Assembly (NCBI RefSeq): GCF_018449655.1
Contig: NZ_JAAVUX010000008.1
Span: 174,634-238,633 of the forward strand
Length of the DNA: 64,000 nucleotides
Direction: 5' to 3'
DNA from: Pseudomonas sp. dw_358
Lineage (GTDB): Bacteria > Pseudomonadota > Gammaproteobacteria > Pseudomonadales > Pseudomonadaceae
The translations under genes and the position numbers were made by a program. This document shows positions 45,021 to 54,956 of this stretch, piece by piece; the stretch's first letter is position 1, and each line of letters starts with the position of its first letter. Under the pieces are notes generated by a model, which saw nothing but the letters and a program-made list of their open reading frames with translations, was not told the origin of the DNA and searched no databases.

Positions 45021-47021
45021 TCAGTGCAATGACTGAACAGCCAGGATGAAATCGATCAGATTACCCATGATCCGCCCTACATCATTCTCCTCCCCCGCCA
45101 CAGGCAACGCTCCCAGCCATGCCACCGAGCCGACGGCGAAGACGATGCCGCCTGCCGGTGTAAAGCGCAGGGTCATGTGAGCGACGATCCGGTGGTCTTC
45201 AGCGGCGTCGTACAGCTCGCCGTCTGGCCAGGCATAGTCGCCTTCGAACGGGCCGGCCTCAGCCAGCAGGCGGGTGCCGTCGGGGATGCCCCACTTGCGG
45301 CTGAGCCGGTCGACTTCATAACCGGCCGGGCCACCCAGCAGCAGGCCGGGAGCGTCGAAGGTGTCGGGGCCCACGCCGGCAAATAGCCAGGCGACGTCGG
45401 CAGCATGGCTGTCGACCAGGCGTCGGTAAGGCAGCGCGTGACTGAAGCCCATGCCGGTGGAGCCGATACCGGTGATCCGATGCTCCGGCTTGCCGCGCCA
45501 GCGCCACAGGCCGCCGGGTTCGCCGTTCAAGGCCAGGTGGCTTTCACCTGGCGCATCCTCCCACGTCCGCGTGCCGCTGACCCCGCGCCGCACTTCCAGG
45601 CCCTGCTCGCCCAGCGCACCGGCCCAATAAAAACCGTTGCCGCCCAGGTAGGCCAGCGACCCCCCGCGCGCGAGAAAGCCTGGCAACGCTGCGTGCATCG
45701 CGCGCGTCCAGTACTCGGGGTGGGAGCCGGTGAACAATGCCTGGCCGCTGGCCAGCGCGGCGCCGCCCTCCTTGTCCAGGTCATGGTCGGTGATGACGTC
45801 CACCTCGACGCCCTGACGGGCCAGGAATTGCAACGCGTGAAGGTCCAACGGAAAGCCATGGGGGCCACCGCACAAGGGGTAGATGTAATCCGGCCGCAGG
45901 GTCGTCCAGGGCTTGGGCCAACTGGTCCAGCTGACGCCCGACCCGTCGCGATGGCGATCGTACAGGCTGGACCAGCCGTTGGCCTGGGCGAACCGATGGC
46001 CGCGATCATCCGCCAGCCACGGGTACAAGGCTTCGGGCAGCGCTTCGTTGGCGTAGGCCTGATAGGTCAGGGTCGGCAACAGGAAGACGATCCTCGCGGT
46101 CGGCCTGCGAGCCCGGACCACAAAGGGAAAGGTTTCGACCTCGGCGCCGTGGCGCAAGGTCAACCCATAGACCCCCGGAACGACGTGCTCGGCGACCTCG
46201 ATGCGCAGGCTGGCCGGCCAGTCGAAGGGCGGCTGATCATCATCGTGCAACTGCACGCAGGCATAGTGGCCAGGCGCAAGACGGGGGTCGAGCAGCGTGC
46301 CGTCCCACTCCGGGCCCGTCACCGAAAAAGTCGGTGCGCCGTGTACCCGCAATTGACCGCGAAGCCCGGCCTGATCGGCGACGCCGAGGCTGGGCTTGAG
46401 CCCGAAGGGCCAGGCCGAGCGACCGGCGGGATTGCAGTAGACGACCTCGGCGATCTTGGCATTGAGGCTGGGGATCGAGGCGTCGAGGTTGGTGCCGATC
46501 ACCACGCGGTCTCCCTCGATGGCTGCCCCGATAACCGGGAAAGAAAAGCGTTCGCCATCGGCGACTGCCAGCGAGACAAGCAGGCCGGCGCCATCGCAGG
46601 TAAGGCTCGCGGCGATCCAGCGCCGCAACGGCAGCGGCGGGCCGAGGCTTTCGACACCCGCCCAGACACTGCGCACTTGGCCATCCACCCCGAGCACCAG
46701 CTGCCAAGGGCCGACCGCCACCAGGCAACGCTCGTCCCAGGTGCGCAGCTCAAAGGCAAAGTGCAGCGACCAGGGCCCGGATGCCTGCTCGACATCGACG
46801 TCCAGCCAGGAGCCCCTGCCAAATTCACCGACACTCAGGTCGCCCAGTCGGGTGACCGTGCACCCTGCCGCCGGGGCCTGGCGATCAAGCGCCACGACGC
46901 TGATCTCGGGCCTTGGGCAGATCGAGGAGGCATGGAAGTCCAGCACCGAGCCCGCGTGCACCGACAGCGAGGTGAAGTAGCCCACCGCAAACATCGAATC
47001 GTGGTTGACCTTGCAGCGCAC
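45021..47021 (-). CDS. N,N-dimethylformamidase large-subunit-like protein
   Basis: A 666-residue protein of the dimethylformamidase beta-subunit family. The N-terminal 220 residues form a lectin-like beta domain. The catalytic part contains the family stretches FLLPTLTYQAYAN, YPLCGGPHGFPLD and LFTGSHPEYWTRAMH; in the characterised amidase iron is held by Tyr and Glu residues of this domain. No small alpha subunit gene is next to it. The actual substrate, DMF or another amide, is unknown. It starts near 47021, just beyond the decayed histidine kinase gene. Confidence 0.8.
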   Translation of the reverse strand: MRCKVNHDSMFAVGYFTSLSVHAGSVLDFHASSICPRPEISVVALDRQAPAAGCTVTRLGDLSVGEFGRGSWLDVDVEQASGPWSLHFAFELRTWDERCLVAVGPWQLVLGVDGQVRSVWAGVESLGPPLPLRRWIAASLTCDGAGLLVSLAVADGERFSFPVIGAAIEGDRVVIGTNLDASIPSLNAKIAEVVYCNPAGRSAWPFGLKPSLGVADQAGLRGQLRVHGAPTFSVTGPEWDGTLLDPRLAPGHYACVQLHDDDQPPFDWPASLRIEVAEHVVPGVYGLTLRHGAEVETFPFVVRARRPTARIVFLLPTLTYQAYANEALPEALYPWLADDRGHRFAQANGWSSLYDRHRDGSGVSWTSWPKPWTTLRPDYIYPLCGGPHGFPLDLHALQFLARQGVEVDVITDHDLDKEGGAALASGQALFTGSHPEYWTRAMHAALPGFLARGGSLAYLGGNGFYWAGALGEQGLEVRRGVSGTRTWEDAPGESHLALNGEPGGLWRWRGKPEHRITGIGSTGMGFSHALPYRRLVDSHAADVAWLFAGVGPDTFDAPGLLLGGPAGYEVDRLSRKWGIPDGTRLLAEAGPFEGDYAWPDGELYDAAEDHRIVAHMTLRFTPAGGIVFAVGSVAWLGALPVAGEENDVGRIMGNLIDFILAVQSLH

Positions 47022-47066
47022 GCTGGCTTTCCTCGCTATGGATGCTGTTTTCAGGATGGCACAAGC

Positions 47067-47774
47067 CTAACCGATCTCGTGCACCGAGCGATTCATTCGC
47101 TGGAAAACGCCCTGCGATGCCCGCTGTTCAAGCACGAAGGCCGCCAACTGACGCCACTGGAGAGCGCCTATGTGCTGGAAGAGCGCGCCCAGAAGCTCAT
47201 TCAGGACGCGGTCGCCAGCGTCGAGCTGACCCAGGTAGATCAGTACCTGGGTGCCTTCGTTGACCTTGGAGTGAATAGGGACCTGTCCGCCTGATTGTTT
47301 GGCAAAACCATAAATCATCGACAACCCCAGACCGGTGCCTTGGCCGACGGGTTTGGTGGTAAAGAACGGTTCGAAGGCGCGGGCCATGACGTCGGGTGGC
47401 ATCCCGCTGCCCGAATCGCCGACGCACAGGCAAAGGTATTGGCCCTCAGGCAAACCGTGGGCGCGAGCGGCTTTGGCATCCAGCCATTGGTTGACGGTCT
47501 CGAGGGTCATGCGCCCGCCTTCCGGCATGGCGTCGCGCGCATTCAGGCACAGGTTCAGCAGCGCGTTCTCCAGCTGGCTGGGGTCGACAAACACGGGCCA
47601 CAGCTCTCGCTCGAGGGCCAGGGTGCAGTTGCTCAGCGCCGCCGGGCTCACCCACTGCCAGAACCCTACCGCTTCCGGCGCAAGGCCCCGCGAGCACAGC
47701 AGTTGGAGCTTTCCGCCGTGCCCGGAAGAGGGCTCCCGGGGAGCGTGCAAAGACGGGTTGAAGCCTAGCAACAA
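47067..47774 (-). pseudogene. Histidine kinase remnant (HATPase domain only)
   Basis: The ATPase boxes of a sensor kinase are clear: N box NALLNLCLNARDAMPEGG, G1 DSGSGMP, F box FEPFFTTK and G2 GTGLGLS. The phospho-acceptor His domain and the sensor are missing. The first 45 residues are a scrambled version of the usual LLAFSRRQPL region, and the last 60 residues are not kinase-like. I read it as a decayed gene end rather than a stand-alone kinase. Confidence 0.65.
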
Positions 47775-47954
47775 ATGCTCACCCCTGCGCTATCTTCGAG
47801 TTCTGCAAGGGGTCCGTATCGATGGCACTGATGATAACTATCAAAGTGGCCGCCTGTCGGGCAGCCAGTACCGACGCCTATAATCACCCTCACTCTATCC
47901 CCGCTCCCCGTCGCCTGCCTCCAGGCGACACTCTGCTTCTGGAAACCGATACCC

Positions 47955-49181
47955 ATGCCAAACCCAAGCCAGGTCTCTCCAGGCCTACCTGAGCACAGTC
48001 AACAGAGCGTCACTCAGCAATGGCTGGCCATTCTCTCGGTGGCCGTGGGCGCCTTCGCCCTGGTCACCAGCGAGTTTCTGCCGGTGGGCGTGCTCAACGA
48101 TGTGGCCAGCGACCTGGGCATCAGTGCCGGTCACGCCGGGCTGATGGTGACCCTGCCGGGCATCACGGGCGCCCTCGCGGCGCCCTTGCTGTCGGTGGGC
48201 ATCGGCGCACTGGACCGACGTTTTCTGCTGATCGGCCTGACGCTGATCATGATCATTGCCAACTCGGTGGTGGCGTTCGCCAGCGACTTCAACCTGCTAC
48301 TGCTCGGGCGCGTGCTGCTGGGCGTCAGCATCGGCGGCTTCTGGGCCACAGCCATTGCCCTGAGCGGGCGCCTGGCGCCCAAGGGGGTGGGTGTAGCCCA
48401 GGCCACTTCGATCATCATGGTCGGGGTGACCCTGGCCACGGTGCTGGGCGTGCCCGTCGGCACCTGGCTCAGTGGCCTGATGGGCTGGCGCATGACCTTC
48501 CTGGCCACCGCGCTGATGGGCGTGCCGGTGTTACTGGCGCAGGTCTTCCTGTTGCCTCGGCTCAACCCGGACAAGGCCATTCGCATCAGCGACCTGCCGG
48601 CCTTGTTCATCAACCCGCAAGCACGCGTGGGTTTGATCGCCGTGCTGTTGATCGGTCTGGCGCACTTTGCCGCCTACACTTATGTAGCGCCCTTCTTCAA
48701 ACACAGCGCCGACTTCGACGGGCCGACCATTGGCTCATTGCTGTTGCTCTATGGTGCGGCCGGCGTCGCCGGCAACATTTTCGCCGGCTTTGCTGCCAAC
48801 CGCAGCGTACGCCACACCCTGTTGCTGGTGGCGGTGCTGATCGGCATCAGCACCGCCCTGTTCCCCCACTTCGCCACCGGCCTGACCGGCGCCGCCGTGC
48901 TGATCGCCCTCTGGGGCTTTGCCTTCGGCGCCTTCCCGGCCTGCGCCAGCATCTGGATGTTTATCGTGGCGCCCAAGGATGTCGAACGCGGCATGCCCCT
49001 GTTCGTGGCCTTGTTTCAGGTGATCATTGCTCTGGGCTCGTTCTTCGGTGGGGAGATCGTCGACCAGATGGGGACGTCGGTACTGATGAACCTGGCCACC
49101 GCGTTGGTGGGTTGCGGGTTTGTCACGGTGTTGGTGCTGGGGCGCAGTGTCAGCAACTGTCTGGCGGCACAACCCTGCTGA
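47955..49181 (+). CDS. MFS exporter (DHA1, AraJ/YdhP-like)
   Basis: A 408-residue 12-helix transporter. The N-terminal SEFLPVGVLNDVA and GLMVTLPG stretches are typical of sugar-efflux/DHA1 members such as AraJ, YdhP and NepI. The substrate is unknown. The next gene, a metallophosphoesterase, starts 76 bp later on the same strand. Confidence 0.88.
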   Translation: MPNPSQVSPGLPEHSQQSVTQQWLAILSVAVGAFALVTSEFLPVGVLNDVASDLGISAGHAGLMVTLPGITGALAAPLLSVGIGALDRRFLLIGLTLIMIIANSVVAFASDFNLLLLGRVLLGVSIGGFWATAIALSGRLAPKGVGVAQATSIIMVGVTLATVLGVPVGTWLSGLMGWRMTFLATALMGVPVLLAQVFLLPRLNPDKAIRISDLPALFINPQARVGLIAVLLIGLAHFAAYTYVAPFFKHSADFDGPTIGSLLLLYGAAGVAGNIFAGFAANRSVRHTLLLVAVLIGISTALFPHFATGLTGAAVLIALWGFAFGAFPACASIWMFIVAPKDVERGMPLFVALFQVIIALGSFFGGEIVDQMGTSVLMNLATALVGCGFVTVLVLGRSVSNCLAAQPC

Positions 49182-49257
49182 TCAGCGCTGAACATATCGT
49201 CGTTTCAAGGCTCTCAACCTCTCTGGCACCGCGCGTTCAGAGCCACAGGAGCGACCG

Positions 49258-50379
49258 ATGTTTCACCTGATGTTCAGCACCCCCTGCCTGTATGTGATCG
49301 TCCGGTTCATCCTGCCCATGCCCTGGCCCCTGCCCGTCCGGCTGGCCAGCGCGCTGGTGCTGCTGCTGGCTTCGCAATACCACCTGTATGCCAGATTCTC
49401 GTCCGGCAGCGTGTTTTCTCCGGAATTCCCCCGCGCGCTGCTGATTTTCTTCAACTGGGCGTTCGGTGCGATCCTGCTGCTGGCGGTGCTGCAGGTGGTG
49501 ATGGATCTGGGCGCTTTGTTGACCATGCTGGTGCGCCAGCAATGGCTGACCATCCCGGCCACACTGCGCTATGGCGCCGGGACGGCAGCGCTGCTGCTGG
49601 CGGCCATTGGCGTGCACCAGGCGGTGCGAGTGCCGCCGGTCAAGGACGTCGAAGTGGCAATCAAGAACCTGCCGCCTCAGTTCGACGGTTACCGACTCTT
49701 GCAACTGACCGACATGCACATCACCCGGCTGTTCGACGCAGCCTGGGCGCGCGCTGTGGTGGACCGCTCGAACGCACTGGGAGTGGACTTGATCGTGGTC
49801 ACCGGCGACCTGATCGACGGCTCGCTCAGTGCCCGCACCCGGGACGTGGAACCGCTGCGCGACCTGCATGCGCCGGATGGGGTCTACGTGATTCCAGGCA
49901 ATCACGAGTATTTCTTCGACAACGAGCTGTGGATGCAGCATTTCGTTTCCATGGGCATGCAGCGCCTGAACAACAGCCACGCCACGATTGCCCGTGACGG
50001 CGCCCAATTGACCCTTGCCGGGGTCACCGACCTGAGCGCGCCCCGTGCCGGCTTGCCCGGGCCGGACCTGAAGCAGGCACTGTCCGGCGCACCGGAGCAG
50101 GCACCGGTCATCCTCCTCGATCACCAACCCCGCAATGCCCGGCTCGCGGCCCGCCAAGGCGTGGCGTTGCAGTTGTCGGGGCACACCCACGGCGGCATGA
50201 TTCTGCCACTGGCACCGATCATCGCCAAGGCCAATGAAGGCTTCGTCTCGGGGCTGTATGACGTCGAGGGCATGCAGCTCTACGTCAATAACGGCACCGC
50301 GCTGTGGCCCGGTTTCGCCGTGCGCCTGGGGGTGCCTTCGGAACTGACACGGATCACCTTGCGGCGGGCGCCAGGCTGA
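49258..50379 (+). CDS. Membrane-anchored metallophosphoesterase
   Basis: A 373-residue protein with four N-terminal hydrophobic segments (residues 8-120) and a C-terminal calcineurin-type domain. The metal motifs are in order: QLTDMHI, TGDLIDGS, GNHEYF, and SGHTHGG. It resembles YkuE/YaeI-type phosphodiesterases that face the periplasm. AGGAG lies about 8 bp upstream of the start. Confidence 0.9.
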   Translation: MFHLMFSTPCLYVIVRFILPMPWPLPVRLASALVLLLASQYHLYARFSSGSVFSPEFPRALLIFFNWAFGAILLLAVLQVVMDLGALLTMLVRQQWLTIPATLRYGAGTAALLLAAIGVHQAVRVPPVKDVEVAIKNLPPQFDGYRLLQLTDMHITRLFDAAWARAVVDRSNALGVDLIVVTGDLIDGSLSARTRDVEPLRDLHAPDGVYVIPGNHEYFFDNELWMQHFVSMGMQRLNNSHATIARDGAQLTLAGVTDLSAPRAGLPGPDLKQALSGAPEQAPVILLDHQPRNARLAARQGVALQLSGHTHGGMILPLAPIIAKANEGFVSGLYDVEGMQLYVNNGTALWPGFAVRLGVPSELTRITLRRAPG

Positions 50380-50413
50380 GGCTCCAGGTTGGCCGGTTTC
50401 TCCATCTGCCCAC

Positions 50414-51370
50414 CTAGGTGGGGCGCCAACCCCGACTGGCGCGACGTGCAGAAGCGCCGCCTGGCCCACGAAGGCCGGCCGCCAGGGCCGCTGCGACCTT
50501 CGAACCGTTGCGCCGCTCCAGCTGCTGACAGATCAGATCCCCGACCATGGCGATCTTGCCCAGATCGACGCCGGTGTCGATGCCCAGCCCCTGCATGAGA
50601 TACAACACGTCCTCGGTCGCCACGTTGCCACTGGCGCCCGGGGCATAGGGGCATCCGCCCAGCCCGGCGACCGAGCTGTCGAACACACGGATGCCCTCCT
50701 GCAAGCTGGCGTAGATGTTTGCCAGCGCCTGCCCGTAAGTATCGTGGAAATGCCCCGCCAGGTGATCACGGGGCACGTCCTGCGCCACGCTTTCAAACAG
50801 CCGGCGGGTAGCACCCGCAGTGCCGACGCCGATCGTGTCCCCCAGGGAAATCTCGTAGCAGCCCATGGCGTACAGTTCACGGACCACCGCCCTGACCTGC
50901 TCGGGTTCGACACGGCCCTCATAGGGACAACCCAGCACGCAGGAGACATAACCGCGAACCCGGATACCGGCCTCTCGGGCGGCCTCCATGAGCGGCACAA
51001 AGCGGCGCAGGCTTTCCTCGATCGAGCAGTTGAGGTTACGCCGGGAAAACGCCTGCGTGGCCGCCGCGAACACGGCCACCTCCTTCACCCCGGCGTTCAG
51101 GGCAGCGTCCAGGCCCTGCAGGTTGGGGGTCAGCGCGGCATAGGTCACCCCTGGCTGGCGGTGGATAGCGGCAAACACCTGGGCGCTGGCGGCCATTTGC
51201 GGCACCCATTTGGGCGAGACGAAACTGCCGGCCTCGATATGGCTCAGCCCGGTGGCAGACAAGGCGTCAATGAAACGGACTTTCTGCGCCACCTCCAATG
51301 GACGACTTTCATTCTGCAGACCGTCCCGAGGACCGACCTCGACAATGCGCACGTGTGCAGGGAGCGTCAT
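50414..51370 (-). CDS. liuE: Hydroxymethylglutaryl-CoA lyase
   Basis: Cleaves HMG-CoA to acetyl-CoA and acetoacetate, the last step of leucine degradation. The 318-residue TIM barrel starts with VEVGPRDGLQNE and has the signature GLGGCPYAPGASGN with the catalytic Cys. The C-terminus is about 18 residues longer than usual (GLRGPGGASARRAS). It overlaps the liuD stop by 4 bp. Confidence 0.92.
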   Translation of the reverse strand: MTLPAHVRIVEVGPRDGLQNESRPLEVAQKVRFIDALSATGLSHIEAGSFVSPKWVPQMAASAQVFAAIHRQPGVTYAALTPNLQGLDAALNAGVKEVAVFAAATQAFSRRNLNCSIEESLRRFVPLMEAAREAGIRVRGYVSCVLGCPYEGRVEPEQVRAVVRELYAMGCYEISLGDTIGVGTAGATRRLFESVAQDVPRDHLAGHFHDTYGQALANIYASLQEGIRVFDSSVAGLGGCPYAPGASGNVATEDVLYLMQGLGIDTGVDLGKIAMVGDLICQQLERRNGSKVAAALAAGLRGPGGASARRASRGWRPT

Positions 51371-53274
51371 GGCCGCACCTCCATGGCCAGCAGCACGCTG
51401 CCCTCGTCGACCCGATCACCTTCGGCGCAATGGATCGCCGACACGGTGCCTGCCTCGGACGCACGCACGCTGTGCTCCATTTTCATCGCTTCCAGTACCA
51501 CCAGCGCGGCGCCCGCTTCGACCGCCTGACCGACTTCGATCAGTACCCGGACGATGCAGCCGTTCATGGGCGCCGAGAGCCCGCCTGCGGCCAACGGTAA
51601 TGCGTCGGCATTGGCCATCGGATCGAAGCGGCAGACCGCATGCCAGTCAACCCCCCAGCGTACGTACAACGTGTCGGCCGCCCTGAATACAGAGGTCTCG
51701 GCAACGACGGTCGTCGCGTCGAACCGGACCACCTGCCGCTGGCCTGCACTGACCAAGGTCATCCTGGCAACGCCGGGCAGGCCGCAGCGCCAGCTATCGC
51801 GCCGGGTCCAGGGTGAACGGGGGTCGTCGACCCGCTGGCGATCGGCATCCGTGGCCAGCAATCCCGCTGCGGCGCGCTGCCAGAATGCCTCGGGCAGCAC
51901 TTCGGCAGGCGGCAGCAACTGCGCCTTGTGGCGTTCGATGAAGCCAGTGTCCAGCTCGGCCTGGGCAAAGGCCGGGTGCGCGAGGACCCGCTGAAGAAAC
52001 GCCAGATTGGTCTTGCAGCCGCCGACGATGGTTTCACCGAGCATGGCCAACAGGCGCTGGCGAGCCTCTTCGCGGCTCTCGCCCCAGGCGATCAGCTTGG
52101 CCAGCATGGGGTCGTAGAATGGCGACACCTCGTCGCCCTGCGCCACCCCGCTGTCGACCCGACGCCCCGGCCCGGCACACGGCTCGCGGTACACCAGCAG
52201 CCGGCCACTGGCCGGAAGAAAACCACCCTCGGGATCTTCGGCGTAAAGCCGCACCTCGATGGCATGGCCGTTGAGCGGCACGTGTTGCTGAGTGATCGGC
52301 AGCGGGTCGCCACGGGCGATGCGAATCTGCCAGGCAACCAGGTCCAGGCCGGTAATGGCCTCCGTTACCGGATGCTCGACCTGCAGGCGGGTGTTCATCT
52401 CCATGAAAAAGAACCCGCCGCGTTCATCCAGTAAAAACTCCACGGTGCCGGCGCCGACGTATCCGATGGCCAGAGCCGCCTGCACGGCAGCCTCGCCCAT
52501 GGCCCGCCGCAGCTCGGCTGAAAGGCCCGGCGCAGGGGCTTCCTCTACCACCTTCTGGTGGCGGCGCTGGATCGAGCAATCGCGCTCGTTCAGGTACAGG
52601 CAGTGGCCGTGCCGGTCGGCGAAGACTTGAATCTCTACATGGCGAGGCGTTGCCAAGTACTTTTCCGCAAGCAGGCGCCCATCGCCGAACGAGGATTGTG
52701 CTTCGCGCTGGGCCGAGGCCAGTGCCTCGGCCAGCTCGTCCGCGCTTTCGACCACTTTCATGCCTTTGCCACCGCCTCCCGCCGTGGCCTTGAGCAGCAC
52801 CGGGTAGCCCAGCTGCATGCAGGCGGCACGGAAGGTTTCCAGGCGCTGGTCTTCGCCGTGGTAGCCCGGCACCAACGGCACCCGGGCCTTGGCCATCAAG
52901 GTCTTGGCAGCGGACTTGCTCGCCATGGCCTCCATCGCCGTGGCCGGCGGGCCGAGGAAGACCAACCCGGCCTGCTCCACCTGGCGGGCGAAATCGGCGT
53001 TTTCCGAGAGAAAACCGTAGCCGGGGTGGATCGCCTGAGCACCGCTGCTCTGGGCGGCAGCGATGATCCTGTCGCCCAGCAAGTAACTGTCACTGGCTTT
53101 GGCGCCGCCCAGGTTGACGGCGATGTCTGCTTCACGCACATGCCGCGCGTTGCGGTCGATGTCGCTGTGCACGGCGACGGTGGTCAGGCCGAGGGCCTTG
53201 GCAGTGCGCATTATCCGGCAGGCGATTTCGCCACGGTTGGCGACCAGTACAGTGCTGATGACTTCAAGGTTCAT
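51367..53274 (-). CDS. liuD: Methylcrotonyl-CoA carboxylase, biotin-carrying alpha subunit
   Basis: A 635-residue biotin carboxylase fused to a biotin carrier. The N-terminal domain is VLVANRGEIACRIM, the ATP-grasp region KATAGGGGKGM, and the biotinyl Lys lies in EAMKMEH about 40 residues before the end. It works with the beta subunit encoded upstream to carboxylate 3-methylcrotonyl-CoA. Only 43 bp separate it from liuB; in the P. aeruginosa operon this gap holds the hydratase gene liuC. Confidence 0.93.
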   Translation of the reverse strand: MNLEVISTVLVANRGEIACRIMRTAKALGLTTVAVHSDIDRNARHVREADIAVNLGGAKASDSYLLGDRIIAAAQSSGAQAIHPGYGFLSENADFARQVEQAGLVFLGPPATAMEAMASKSAAKTLMAKARVPLVPGYHGEDQRLETFRAACMQLGYPVLLKATAGGGGKGMKVVESADELAEALASAQREAQSSFGDGRLLAEKYLATPRHVEIQVFADRHGHCLYLNERDCSIQRRHQKVVEEAPAPGLSAELRRAMGEAAVQAALAIGYVGAGTVEFLLDERGGFFFMEMNTRLQVEHPVTEAITGLDLVAWQIRIARGDPLPITQQHVPLNGHAIEVRLYAEDPEGGFLPASGRLLVYREPCAGPGRRVDSGVAQGDEVSPFYDPMLAKLIAWGESREEARQRLLAMLGETIVGGCKTNLAFLQRVLAHPAFAQAELDTGFIERHKAQLLPPAEVLPEAFWQRAAAGLLATDADRQRVDDPRSPWTRRDSWRCGLPGVARMTLVSAGQRQVVRFDATTVVAETSVFRAADTLYVRWGVDWHAVCRFDPMANADALPLAAGGLSAPMNGCIVRVLIEVGQAVEAGAALVVLEAMKMEHSVRASEAGTVSAIHCAEGDRVDEGSVLLAMEVRP

Positions 53275-53317
53275 GGCGGGATGCTCTATCAGTGAACGGG
53301 TCGGTGCTCGATCAGGG

Positions 53318-54925
53318 TCACATGCGAAACACCCCGAACCGGGTGGCCTCGATCGGCGCGTTGAGGCTGGCCGACAGTGCCAGTGCGAGGATGTCCCGGG
53401 TTTGCGCCGGGTCGATCACACCGTCGTCCCATAGTCGGGCACTGGCGTAATACGGGTGGGCCTGGTGCTCGTATTGCTCGACGATCGGCTGTCTGAGCGC
53501 CTGCTCATCCTCGTCGGAGAATGGCTGCCCGGCGCGCCGGGCCTGTTCCTGCTTGACCTGAACCAGTACCCCGGCGGCCTGCTGGGCCCCCATGACGCCA
53601 ATCCGCGCGTTAGGCCACATCCACAGAAACCGCGGGTCGTAGGCACGACCACACATGCCGTAATTGCCGGCACCGAAGCTGCCGCCGATGATCACCGTGA
53701 ACTTCGGCACCCGCGCGCAGGCCACGGCCGTGACCAGTTTGGCGCCGTGCTTGGCGATGCCCCCGGCCTCGTATTTCTGCCCGACCATGAAGCCGGTGAT
53801 GTTCTGCAAAAACAGCAAGGGAATACCGCGCTGGCAGGCCAGCTCGATGAAGTGCGCGCCTTTTTGTGCGGCCTCGGCGAAGAGGATGCCGTTGTTGGCG
53901 AGGATGGCGATCGGGTAGCCATGCAGGTGGGCAAAGCCGCAGACCAGGGTGGTCCCGAACAGCGCCTTGAATTCATCCAGTGCGGAATCATCGACGATCC
54001 GGGCGATGACTTCGCGCACATCATAGGGTTGCTTCACCTCGGCGGGGACCACCCCGTACAGTTCATCGGCCGCGTAGCGGGGGGCGACGGGGAGGCGGGT
54101 CTGCAACTGGCCGAGCTTGCGCCAGTTAAGGTGAGCCACACAGCGCCGCGCCAGCGCCAGCGCATGGGCATCGTCCTCGGCGTAATGGTCGGCCACGCCG
54201 GATGTGCGGCAATGCACGTCGGCACCGCCCAGGTCTTCGGCGCTGACCACCTCGCCGGTGGCAGCCTTCACCAGCGGCGGTCCGGCGAGAAAGATCGTCG
54301 CCTGATTGCGCACCATGATGGTCTCGTCGCTCATGGCCGGTACATAGGCTCCGCCGGCAGTACAGGAGCCCATCACCACGGCGATCTGCGGGATGCCCTG
54401 GGCACTCAGGTTGGCCTGGTTGAAAAAGATCCGGCCGAAATGCTCGCGGTCGGGAAACACCTCGTCCTGGCGCGGCAGGTTGGCCCCGCCGGAATCCACC
54501 AGGTACAGGCAAGGCAAGCGATTGTCCTGGGCGATAGCCTGGGCACGCAGGTGCTTCTTGACCGTCAGCGGATAGTAGCTGCCGCCCTTCACCGTCGCGT
54601 CATTGGCGATGATCATGCACTCGATGCCTTCGATGCGGCCGATGCCGGCAATCAAGCCCGCCGCCGGCACGTCTTCGCCGTACACCTCGTGGGCGGCCAG
54701 CTGAGCGATTTCGAGAAAGGGCGAGCCGGGGTCGAGCAGTTGATCGATGCGCTCGCGGGGCAACAGCTTGCCGCGCCCGGTGTGCCGCTGCTGAGCCTGA
54801 CGCCCGCCGCCCTCGTGCACCTGGGCAAGCACGGCACGCAAGGCCCGGACCTCGGCGAGCAGCGCTTCGCGGTTGGCCAGGTACTCGGCGGAGCGGGTAT
54901 TGATGTGGGAGATGAGGGTGGTCAT
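53318..54925 (-). CDS. liuB: Methylcrotonyl-CoA carboxylase beta subunit
   Basis: The 535-residue carboxyltransferase transfers carboxybiotin to 3-methylcrotonyl-CoA. Family stretches are visible: [35 protein letters not shown], and the C-terminal [15 protein letters not shown]. Length is normal. It lies between liuA and liuD in the same direction, with about 30 bp before it. Confidence 0.93.
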   Translation of the reverse strand: MTTLISHINTRSAEYLANREALLAEVRALRAVLAQVHEGGGRQAQQRHTGRGKLLPRERIDQLLDPGSPFLEIAQLAAHEVYGEDVPAAGLIAGIGRIEGIECMIIANDATVKGGSYYPLTVKKHLRAQAIAQDNRLPCLYLVDSGGANLPRQDEVFPDREHFGRIFFNQANLSAQGIPQIAVVMGSCTAGGAYVPAMSDETIMVRNQATIFLAGPPLVKAATGEVVSAEDLGGADVHCRTSGVADHYAEDDAHALALARRCVAHLNWRKLGQLQTRLPVAPRYAADELYGVVPAEVKQPYDVREVIARIVDDSALDEFKALFGTTLVCGFAHLHGYPIAILANNGILFAEAAQKGAHFIELACQRGIPLLFLQNITGFMVGQKYEAGGIAKHGAKLVTAVACARVPKFTVIIGGSFGAGNYGMCGRAYDPRFLWMWPNARIGVMGAQQAAGVLVQVKQEQARRAGQPFSDEDEQALRQPIVEQYEHQAHPYYASARLWDDGVIDPAQTRDILALALSASLNAPIEATRFGVFRM

Positions 54926-54956
54926 GGTGGCCTCTTTTTTTGCCCGGCAATGCCCA

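Noticed and set aside
45405..47294. 629-codon plus-strand frame opposite the dimethylformamidase-like gene
   Set aside because: It is a shadow of the minus-strand gene and has no family motif.
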